DNA from: Bacteroidia bacterium
Lineage (GTDB): Bacteria; Bacteroidota; Bacteroidia; 2-12-FULL-35-15
DNA length: 63,391 nucleotides
Direction: 5' to 3'
NCBI GenBank assembly: GCA_020051175.1
Contig: JAGVJJ010000018.1
Location: 1-63,391, forward strand
This document shows positions 44,729 through 52,796 of the stretch, in pieces. The notes beneath the pieces were generated by a model. That model saw only the letters and a program-made list of their open reading frames with translations, did no database searches and was not told where the DNA came from. Each line of letters begins with the position of its first letter. Within the stretch, counting starts at the first letter, position 1. The translations under genes were made by a program, and so were the position numbers.

Positions 44729-46267
44729 ATGAAAAAAGTTTCAAGCCCACTTATCTTACTGGCAGCAGGCATTACTGTCCTTAGCTCTTGTAGTAAAGAA
44801 AGATCGCCTGTTACCGCTTGGGAATACAACAATACCAAAAACGGAGGTTTTGAAGTAGTTCCTTACGAAGAGCAGGAAACCGGTCCAGGCTTAGTGCTTG
44901 TGCAAGGTGGTACTTTTACTATGGGAAGAGCAGAACAGGACGTAACTTACGACTGGAATACAATTCCGAGAAGGGTTACCGTTTCTTCGTTTTATATGGA
45001 CCAGACAGAGGTGCGTAACCTTGACTACCTGGAATATTTGCATTGGACAAGAAGGGTATTCGGGCCAAATTTCTACGATGTTTATAAAAAAGCATTGCCT
45101 GATACGCTTGTGTGGCGTGATCGTCTGGCTTTCAACGAGCCTTATGTAGAATATTATCTACGTCACCCTGCCTACAGGGATTATCCGGTTGTTGGTGTAA
45201 ACTGGCTTCAGGCATCTGATTTCTGTGCCTGGCGTACCGACCGTGTGAACGAGTTTATTATGATCCGTGAGGGTATTTTGGATCATGTTCCAACTCCTAC
45301 TGAAAACGACTATTTCAATACTGATCAGTATTTAGCAGGTAAATGGCAGGGTACTGTTGTTACTCCTATTCCTTCTATTGCTCCAGAAGGTGGTGATCGT
45401 ATCGTACGTATGGAAGACGGTATCTTTTTACCACGTTACAGGCTTCCAACAGAGGCTGAGTGGGAATTCGCTGCTTACGGTTTAATTGGTAACACTATAG
45501 GTGAGCGTATTACCGACAGAAGATTATATCCTTGGAATGGCCACGGTACGCGTAACCCGGACGAGAAATTCTTAGGACAGATGCAGGCAAACTACCAGCG
45601 AAGCAATGGTGATATGATGGGTATTGCAGGTTCTTTGAACGATGCGGGTGATATCACAACTCCCGTATATTCATACTGGCCAAATGACTACGGTTTGTAT
45701 AACATGGGTGGTAACGTAAGTGAGTGGGTAATGGACGTTTACCGTCAGTTATCTGCTGAGGACAAGTCTGACTTCCGGCCGTTCAGAGGTAATGTGTTTA
45801 AAACACAGATGGTAGATGCCGATGGTATTATGGTTAACGATACAATACGTTACGATAATGACAGCAATATCACCAATATTCCCGGACAGGTTCGTTGGAG
45901 AGATGTAAGCATCAGTGTTGCTGACGATAACCTGGATGAGAGAAGAAACTATAAATATGCCGATAATATCAATTTCATGGATGGTGACTATAAAACACAA
46001 GCCAGCGGTTTGAGCGGTATTACTTCCAGTGATGTTTATGATGCTTCTTCTGGTAAACCTGAAAGTATGGGTATGTACGAGTATGAAAAAACGTCCCTTA
46101 TCAATGATAAAGCACGTGTGTATAAAGGTGGTTCATGGAAAGACCGTGCATACTGGATGGTTCCTGGTACAAGACGTTTCCTTGACCAACGCCAGTCAAC
46201 AGCATGGATTGGTTTCCGTTGCGCTATGACCCGTGTAGGTAGCCCGGTGGGTTTAGGTAAAAAGTAA
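44729..46267 (+). CDS. gldJ: Gliding-motility lipoprotein GldJ (SUMF1/FGE-like)
   Basis: A 512-residue lipoprotein (ILLAAGITVLSSCSKE, lipobox Cys about 21). It has the sulfatase-modifying-factor fold: FTMGR, VSSFYMDQTEVRNLDYLEYL, YRLPTEAEWEFAAYG, NMGGNVSEWVMDVYR and VYKGGSWKDRAYW...IGFRCAMTRV. GldJ/GldK are FGE homologues in T9SS; presence next to porU-porV, as in F. johnsoniae where gldJ follows porU, and an insert of about 130 residues with many Asp favour GldJ over GldK (no gldL/M/N follow). Its natural terminator was split by an insertion sequence (see 46310-48474). Confidence 0.88.
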   Translation: MKKVSSPLILLAAGITVLSSCSKERSPVTAWEYNNTKNGGFEVVPYEEQETGPGLVLVQGGTFTMGRAEQDVTYDWNTIPRRVTVSSFYMDQTEVRNLDYLEYLHWTRRVFGPNFYDVYKKALPDTLVWRDRLAFNEPYVEYYLRHPAYRDYPVVGVNWLQASDFCAWRTDRVNEFIMIREGILDHVPTPTENDYFNTDQYLAGKWQGTVVTPIPSIAPEGGDRIVRMEDGIFLPRYRLPTEAEWEFAAYGLIGNTIGERITDRRLYPWNGHGTRNPDEKFLGQMQANYQRSNGDMMGIAGSLNDAGDITTPVYSYWPNDYGLYNMGGNVSEWVMDVYRQLSAEDKSDFRPFRGNVFKTQMVDADGIMVNDTIRYDNDSNITNIPGQVRWRDVSISVADDNLDERRNYKYADNINFMDGDYKTQASGLSGITSSDVYDASSGKPESMGMYEYEKTSLINDKARVYKGGSWKDRAYWMVPGTRRFLDQRQSTAWIGFRCAMTRVGSPVGLGKK

Positions 46268-46294
46268 GAAAACAAGAACAGCATAATATAAAAA

Positions 46295-46303
46295 ATGCTC
46301 TCC
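46295..46303 (+). terminator. Left arm of the disrupted gldJ terminator
   Basis: ATGCTCTCC at 46295-46303 is complementary to GGAGAGCAT at 48481-48489, which is followed by eight T. Before the IS insertion they formed one 9-bp stem with an AAAC loop, located 28 bp after the gldJ stop. The insertion sequence now separates the arms by over 2 kb. Confidence 0.8.
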
Positions 46304-46309
46304 AAACGG
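46302..46309 (+). repeat. Target site duplication, left (CCAAACGG)
   Basis: CCAAACGG is repeated exactly at 48475-48482. Eight-base duplications are standard for IS1595-family elements. It spans the loop of the old terminator. Confidence 0.85.
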
Positions 46310-46339
46310 GGGAATAACCCTTTTACCTCACCAATAAAC

Positions 46340-46373
46340 AAAAAAGGAGTCCAAATACTTGGACTCCTTTTTT
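46340..46373. terminator. Bidirectional terminator inside the left end of the IS
   Basis: AAGGAGTCCAA / TTGGACTCCTT (46344-46368, 11-bp stem, 3-nt loop) is flanked by A and T runs on either side, so it can work in both directions: for gldJ transcription entering the IS and for the higBA transcript leaving it. Confidence 0.85.
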
Positions 46374-46391
46374 GTTTATTTAAAAAATAAT

Positions 46392-46826
46392 TTACGCTAT
46401 TTGCAAGTTCTTTGTAGTATTCATCATTTTTTCATTCTGATGTCCTTTATTTGCTTCAGATTTTATTGGATACGGTCGATTAAAAGCTTCCTGGGAAATC
46501 TTAAATTTTTCAGAAAGCTTACGAATAACCGTTTTGGAAAGACCTTTCTTATAACTCAAAATTTTACTAAGAGTACTTTTTGATATTTCAAGAATCTCCA
46601 TCATATGTTCTCTTTTTAAATTATGATTATCCATTAAAAACTTAATTAACTCAACAGGGTCTGCATCCTCATGTTTTGAGTTTTCTCGTTCCCAAGTTTC
46701 AATTAAAACCTCAAGAAGCTCCCTGTCATCTTCATTTTTATCAGTAGGGTTTTCCCATAATTTTATAAGCTTGGTCGTATAATCTATATACTGTTCCTTA
46801 CTTTTTATTACTTTAAAATCGCTCAT
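46392..46826 (-). CDS. higA: HigA-type antitoxin (HTH XRE family)
   Basis: A 144-residue protein. The N-terminal ~65 residues (VIKSKEQYIDYTTKLIKLWENPTDKNEDDRELLEVLIETWERENS) are the HigA oligomer/toxin-contact part, followed by DPVELIKFLMDNHNLKREHMMEILEISKSTLSKILSYKKGLSKTVIRKLSEKFKI, an XRE-type helix-turn-helix. It binds HigB and represses the operon in related systems. The gene follows higB by 10 bp (HigBA order, toxin first, typical of hig) and is inside the IS. Confidence 0.9.
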   Translation of the reverse strand: MSDFKVIKSKEQYIDYTTKLIKLWENPTDKNEDDRELLEVLIETWERENSKHEDADPVELIKFLMDNHNLKREHMMEILEISKSTLSKILSYKKGLSKTVIRKLSEKFKISQEAFNRPYPIKSEANKGHQNEKMMNTTKNLQIA

Positions 46827-46836
46827 TTTATTACGT

Positions 46837-47193
46837 TTAATAAATACTAATAGTTATTTTTTGTTCTTCAGTAAGTGCGTTATATTCTTCATGTGTACCA
46901 ATCCAATTCACATATAAATGCACCTTATAAGTATCGCTTTTTTTATAATATAACCTAAATTTATATGAACATATTAATCTAAAAGCATTTCTACCATTTC
47001 CTCCTATATCAAAAACCACTCTATTAGAACCATTCCCAAGTAAATTTCCACTTAAAGAAGCGGTAATATGATTTGGTTCTTCCCATTCAACATCTTTAAT
47101 CACAGTTAACCAATTTGCAAAATGCTTTTTTCCATTAGCATGGTTTTCTGCAAATTCTTCAATTGTTTCTTTAAGAAATAGTCTTACTTTCAT
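46837..47193 (-). CDS. higB: HigB-type toxin (mRNA interferase)
   Basis: A 118-residue protein with the HigB_toxin pattern: FLKETIEEFAENHANGKKHFANWLTVIKDVEW, then NLLGNGSNRVVFDIGGNGRNAFRLICSYKF, and KVHLYVNWIGTHEEYNAL near the C-terminus (the family's [FW]-[IV]-G-T-H-x-E-Y). RelE-like HigB toxins cut ribosome-bound mRNA. The frame is open to 47265, but the ATG at 47193 (MKVRLFLKE) gives the normal N-terminus; the upstream part would lie in sequence between transposase and toxin. Confidence 0.88.
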   Translation of the reverse strand: MKVRLFLKETIEEFAENHANGKKHFANWLTVIKDVEWEEPNHITASLSGNLLGNGSNRVVFDIGGNGRNAFRLICSYKFRLYYKKSDTYKVHLYVNWIGTHEEYNALTEEQKITISIY

Positions 47194-47271
47194 GATAAAT
47201 ACGTATAAAATTAATAAAAGTTTCCATTTGTGAAACATTTTTGAAAAAATATTTAATATAGGCATTGACAG

Positions 47272-48363
47272 TTAAGCAGCAAACTTATCTAAATTTTTTC
47301 TAATTAGTTCGCTATACGTAATTCTCTTTCCGGCAATTAAGGGTATAAATGAATCAAAGATGAATTGCTCTGAATAGTCACGCTTGTTCCACCGGTAGGT
47401 ATGTTCATCCAAATATCTATTAAAATGATATTTTGAAAAATGAAAATATGTACCATCTATTGTTCTTTTCAAATGGTTCCATATGTTTTCTATTGTATTA
47501 ATATGCACTCCATTTATTACATAACCTTCGTCATGATTTACGGTCCGATGCTCTAAAAATAAATTCTTTGCATCATTGTAGGCATGTGATTGGTCAGTAA
47601 TAAATATAGAATCACTTGCTATGTGGGTTTTTAAATGAGGATTAATATTTTCTCTGTTGATACTTGCTCTACTATTACCAAGTTTCTTTAAAACAATCTT
47701 ACCGTTCTGTTCCGTTATACCAAGTACAATGATGTGTTTCTCATATGGAATACGTTTGCCCTTTGCCTCTTTTTCTAATCTTTTTTGTTCAAGTACCTCT
47801 TTGGTAGAACCCTTCTTTCTTCCATTTTTAACCGGAAAGCCTCGTAAACTCCTTGCCTTATTCCTACGGACTCCGTGAATTGCTTCCTGCTCTTCATAAT
47901 GCCTTTTCTGTTCTCTTTGCAATCTCGTGTCTCGGTCAACCCTTGGACCAATGAATGTTTCATCCGCTTCAACCATTCCATTTAAGATAATTGAATTTTC
48001 CTCTTTAAGGGCTTCTCTTAACCGTTGCAGCACAAACCAGGCGGTTTGTTGTTTAACACCTAACCACTTGGATAATTGATAAGATGAAATTCCACGTTTC
48101 TTGGTTGTGAAGATATAAATCGCTAAAAACCATTTAGTTAATGGAATTTTACTTTTTTCGAAAATCGTTCCTTGTATAACACTGAATTGCTTATAACAGT
48201 TGGAGCACTTATATATATTTCTGGAGGAAAGATAATAGTTCATATTATCATTACCGCATTTGGGACACTGCGGCCTATTCAGTCACCTGACCTGAACGAG
48301 GTAATCCCGACAATCTTGTTCAGTGCTGAATCTTTGGTTGTGTTTATGTAGGCTATATTCCAT
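47272..48363 (-). pseudogene. IS1595-family transposase with an in-frame stop codon
   Basis: The full frame starts at ATG 48363 (MEYSLHKHNQRFSTEQDC...). Codon 27 (48283-48285) is TGA where family members have TGG of the R-W pair before the zinc ribbon (LVQVR-stop-LNRPQCPKCGND). After it the frame is open: the ribbon's second knuckle CSNCYKQF, an HTH region, and the DDE core with EADETFIGP, SDSIFITDQSHAYNDAKN and HINTIENIWNHLKR. The longest uninterrupted protein starts at ATG 48243 (323 residues) and lacks the CPKC knuckle. The single change TGG to TGA makes it probably inactive unless translation reads through. Confidence 0.85.
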
Positions 48364-48425
48364 TTAAAGCAAATTTTTCCTTTAAACGAAATAGTAGTTT
48401 TAATTGTTGCAAGTAATAAAAAAAC

Positions 48426-48447
48426 GGAGTTTCAGTTAAGAAACTCC
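48426..48447. terminator. Hairpin inside the right end of the IS
   Basis: GGAGTTTC / GAAACTCC (8-bp stem, 6-nt loop) is preceded by six A and followed by TTTT, so it resembles a bidirectional terminator. Together with the hairpin at 46340-46373 it insulates the element at both sides. Confidence 0.65.
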
Positions 48448-48474
48448 TTTTGGTGAGTTAAAGGGGTTATTCCC

Positions 48475-48482
48475 CCAAACGG
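48475..48482 (+). repeat. Target site duplication, right (CCAAACGG)
   Basis: Exact copy of 46302-46309, directly outside the right inverted repeat of the IS. Confidence 0.85.
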
Positions 48483-48497
48483 AGAGCATTTTTTTTG
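48481..48497 (+). terminator. Right arm of the disrupted gldJ terminator
   Basis: GGAGAGCAT (48481-48489) with the following T run. It is complementary to 46295-46303 and lost its partner through the IS insertion. Confidence 0.8.
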
Positions 48498-48511
48498 CGT
48501 CAATAATTTTT

Positions 48512-48553
48512 AAACCTAAGTGTATATTGGAGAAACCTAAGTGTTTATTGGAG
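48512..48553 (+). repeat. 21-bp direct repeat, two copies
   Basis: AAACCTAAGTGTATATTGGA(G) at 48512-48532 and AAACCTAAGTGTTTATTGGA(G) at 48533-48553 are adjacent with one mismatch. They lie just downstream of the pyrG stop, outside the IS. Confidence 0.8.
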
Positions 48554-48571
48554 TGGGCGTATTGTTAGGTA

Positions 48572-50227
<1,656 letters not shown>

Positions 50228-50376
50228 TTAGAATTTGTCCAACTCTAAAAATCAAAAATTCAAAAAATCTATAATTGTTTAATTTGCTCCTTAACCAGAG
50301 GAATATGAAGGGTTATGCAAAAGTACAAATAATTTCGGCCCGTAAAGCCCATTAAATATAAAAAGTTTGTTTTTTT

Positions 50377-50535
50377 TTAAGATAAGTATGTTGATATTTT
50401 TTCAAAGAGAGAAAGTTTCAATTTTTTTCGCATTATAAATTTTGAAACATTATAAAGGTCAGCCAATTCTTTCAGGTAGTAAGATGTTACATATACTTTC
50501 CTAAACTTTGTTTTATCATTGCCTAAATCTGACAT
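50377..50535 (-). CDS. Small HTH-like protein, 52 residues
   Basis: The minus strand encodes MSDLGNDKTKFRKVYVTSYY followed by LKELADLYNVSKFIMRKKLK and SLFEKISTYLS. Y-[LT]-x-K-E-L-A-x-L-Y-x-V-S is the pattern of the helix-turn-helix start of longer (about 100-residue) DNA-binding proteins common in this phylum (KELAxLYGVSxxTFRxW), so this may be a short relative or a truncated remnant. It starts about 100 bp downstream (minus direction) of a four-fold 10-bp repeat. No other gene is seen in the 768-bp gap 50216-50983. Confidence 0.5.
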   Translation of the reverse strand: MSDLGNDKTKFRKVYVTSYYLKELADLYNVSKFIMRKKLKLSLFEKISTYLS

Positions 50536-50631
50536 AATATACTTTTTACCTTAGTAGTTATTATTCATGTGTGGCTTTTAGGTTTACGATAATTTACACA
50601 TATAACGAGGTATATTGCCTTATGTTACAGG

Positions 50632-50671
50632 TAGTTAACACAATTAAACACTATTTGACACAATTTGACAC
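50632..50671 (-). repeat. Four 10-bp direct repeats upstream of the small HTH ORF
   Basis: Plus-strand units TAGTTAACAC, AATTAAACAC, TATTTGACAC and AATTTGACAC follow each other without gap (minus consensus GTGTNAANTN). The 10-bp period keeps all copies on one face of the helix, the layout of operators or iterons. It lies between the 3' end of the gws cluster (50984) and the ORF at 50377-50535. Confidence 0.6.
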
Positions 50672-50983
50672 TTTTAAAATATGCGAAACGTCTTAAAACA
50701 ATTGATTTTAAAGGGAAAGAACGGGGTTTTATGGAAAATAAAAATTGTTTAATTCAGGGTAAACGGTAGAACTCCGCACAGATCAGGCAAGAAAAACATC
50801 TTACAAAACGGGGGAAAGGTTGATTTTATTATGTAAATAGGGCTTCTTTTTTTATGACATTTCTTTTGAAGTTTATTAAACGGCTGTCTTTGATTGTTAT
50901 TCGGTAATTGAAAAATTCAATTACATTTAAGACAACTGTTACATTGATGTAAGAGACAGTATTTTAAGACCCACTCAAAATAA

Positions 50984-52735
50984 TTACTTTGTCATTTTTT
51001 CCGCATACTTTAAATTGTTCTTTACTAATCTTTTTAGAGAGGGGTAGAAAGTCAATTTCATTTTGGAGTTAGAGTTACAATACAAATTGTACGTGTCTAA
51101 TTCATAGGAACTATTATATTTGTCGTACAATTCCATTGCCTCCTCTTCGGTTGGGCAGCGGGTTGAATATTTTTTTCTTGCCTCCCATAACATTTTATCA
51201 GAGGCAAGTTTTGCCATGTCAAGATACATGGCAAAGTAACCGATTGTAACCGAATCAGGATCGATCAGGTAACTATACTTATAATCAATCAAAGCGGAAG
51301 TGTTGAAAACAATAGTGTCGGAATAGCAATCATAATCAAGGTATAGCATTGTTGAAGCAAATGAAGAATCCCATTCGGCTTTTTTACCTTCATATTTATA
51401 ATGTTTAAGCCGGGCATGTGAGTCTCCTATTGCTTTATTTCCGGCCAATTGTAGATTCGGTTTCCAATCTTTAGTCCAGTGTTCAATTCTTTTCGGGAGA
51501 AACGGAATGGAATCATTTTTGTTTCTGCTGTCATAACATGGTATGGAATTAAAAACCTGTCTCAATTGTTTTTCTGCATCATTTTCCGCAATTTCCGGAT
51601 TGCGCATAAAAAAATAGTTATTATAAGGAAAATAAGTTATAAGCTGGTAATCCGTCTTATTAGTGATAGAGTGAAGAATAGGCAATTGAAATTTTTTTTC
51701 ATAATCATACAAAAATAATTTCATAGACGTAAAAATATGTCTTGTCTGGTTTTGGCTATTCGCATCAAACTGATAGTTAAAAATAATATAATTTAATAAA
51801 GTTTTATTTTGAAAAGAATCGAATCCCATTTCAATAGAATAAGTTAGGTTTGAAAATTTATTCTTTACCCTGTTCGCAATGGAAACGAAAGGAATTGTTG
51901 CTACATTACCTGCTTTCAGGATTATTTTCTCCATTCTTTGTTTCTTTATAAAATAAAACAATTCGCCTGAAAAAGAATTAATAGAATCTCTTGCTACAAA
52001 TCGAAAATGCACAAGGGTGTCGTTTTCTAATGGTGTTTTGTCTAATATGAAAATTGAATAATTACGTTTTAGATGTCTCCATGCGGTCATTGTAAAAGGG
52101 GTGTAAGGGAAGATCGATTCCTTAGTATTAAGGAAAGGCTTAAACAATTCTATTAATGTTAGCGAACTCATGTTAAGAAATGAGGTTTGTTTTGGCAGCA
52201 AAAATCTGCCAGCCTTCAATTTTGCATCTTTTATTTCAAGCGAATTGCATTTGACATTATAATACGCCTCAAACAGTTCAGCGGGATATATTTCGTCAAC
52301 AGTTGTATACGACCTGAAAAACGCTTTTGAATCTGACATTTTTTGAGAAGTTTTGTAAAACGACTCAATTGCTTCAGTAAACAATATATAAGGTGTGTCG
52401 TCTTCATGCGCTGACACAATTACTTCATTTAATGTAGATGCAATAGGTTCAAGATAGAGCAGAACATTCTCGGAATTTTCTTTTACAAAAAAAGTTTCTG
52501 TTTTATAGCCAACATATCTTACCGAAATCCACCTTACAGAATCAGTTGCTTTTAAAAGAAACACACCGTTTTCATTCGTTACGGTTGAGCCCGACAGAGA
52601 ATTAACTGTAGCGTATGCCAATAACTCTTTTGTGCTTTTGTCAGCTACCTGCCCTTTTATAATATGTTGAGCTAAGAGACTTCCAGTACAAAAATATATA
52701 ATAGAATAAAAAAAAATAAGGATTTTATAATTCAT
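50984..52735 (-). CDS. CarboxypepD_reg-like domain protein at the end of the gws cluster
   Basis: A 583-residue secreted protein with signal peptide (ILIFFYSIIYFCTGSLLAQ). Residues about 22-100 form a carboxypeptidase-regulatory-like beta-sandwich: IIKGQVADKSTKELLAYATVNSLSGSTVTNENGVFLLKATDS...VRYVGYKTETFFV, and the linker ends ASTLNEVIVSAHED. This module opens TonB-dependent receptors, but no plug or 22-strand barrel follows; the remainder (about 110-583) is an uncharacterised region rich in aromatic and charged residues. It is 61 bp downstream of the C39 ABC exporter in the same direction, so a role in peptide export or surface presentation is possible. A -7 box TAAATTTG is at 52756-52763. 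Confidence 0.78.
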   Translation of the reverse strand: MNYKILIFFYSIIYFCTGSLLAQHIIKGQVADKSTKELLAYATVNSLSGSTVTNENGVFLLKATDSVRWISVRYVGYKTETFFVKENSENVLLYLEPIASTLNEVIVSAHEDDTPYILFTEAIESFYKTSQKMSDSKAFFRSYTTVDEIYPAELFEAYYNVKCNSLEIKDAKLKAGRFLLPKQTSFLNMSSLTLIELFKPFLNTKESIFPYTPFTMTAWRHLKRNYSIFILDKTPLENDTLVHFRFVARDSINSFSGELFYFIKKQRMEKIILKAGNVATIPFVSIANRVKNKFSNLTYSIEMGFDSFQNKTLLNYIIFNYQFDANSQNQTRHIFTSMKLFLYDYEKKFQLPILHSITNKTDYQLITYFPYNNYFFMRNPEIAENDAEKQLRQVFNSIPCYDSRNKNDSIPFLPKRIEHWTKDWKPNLQLAGNKAIGDSHARLKHYKYEGKKAEWDSSFASTMLYLDYDCYSDTIVFNTSALIDYKYSYLIDPDSVTIGYFAMYLDMAKLASDKMLWEARKKYSTRCPTEEEAMELYDKYNSSYELDTYNLYCNSNSKMKLTFYPSLKRLVKNNLKYAEKMTK

Positions 52736-52796
52736 GTAATGGATAATTTATATGACAAATTTAGTTTATTAATACAAAAAATACGAAACAATTTAT

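Larger units (their letters stand above)
46310..48474 (-). mobile_element. IS1595-family insertion sequence carrying a HigBA module
   Basis: A 2165-bp element bounded by 25-bp imperfect inverted repeats starting GGGAATAACCC (46310-46334 and 48450-48474, four mismatches or fewer) and flanked by an 8-bp duplication. It carries, all on the minus strand, a DDE transposase gene interrupted by a stop codon and a downstream HigB/HigA toxin-antitoxin pair as passengers. Both ends contain terminator-like hairpins (46340-46373 and 48426-48447). The clean duplication and near-identical ends point to a fairly recent insertion. Confidence 0.9.
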
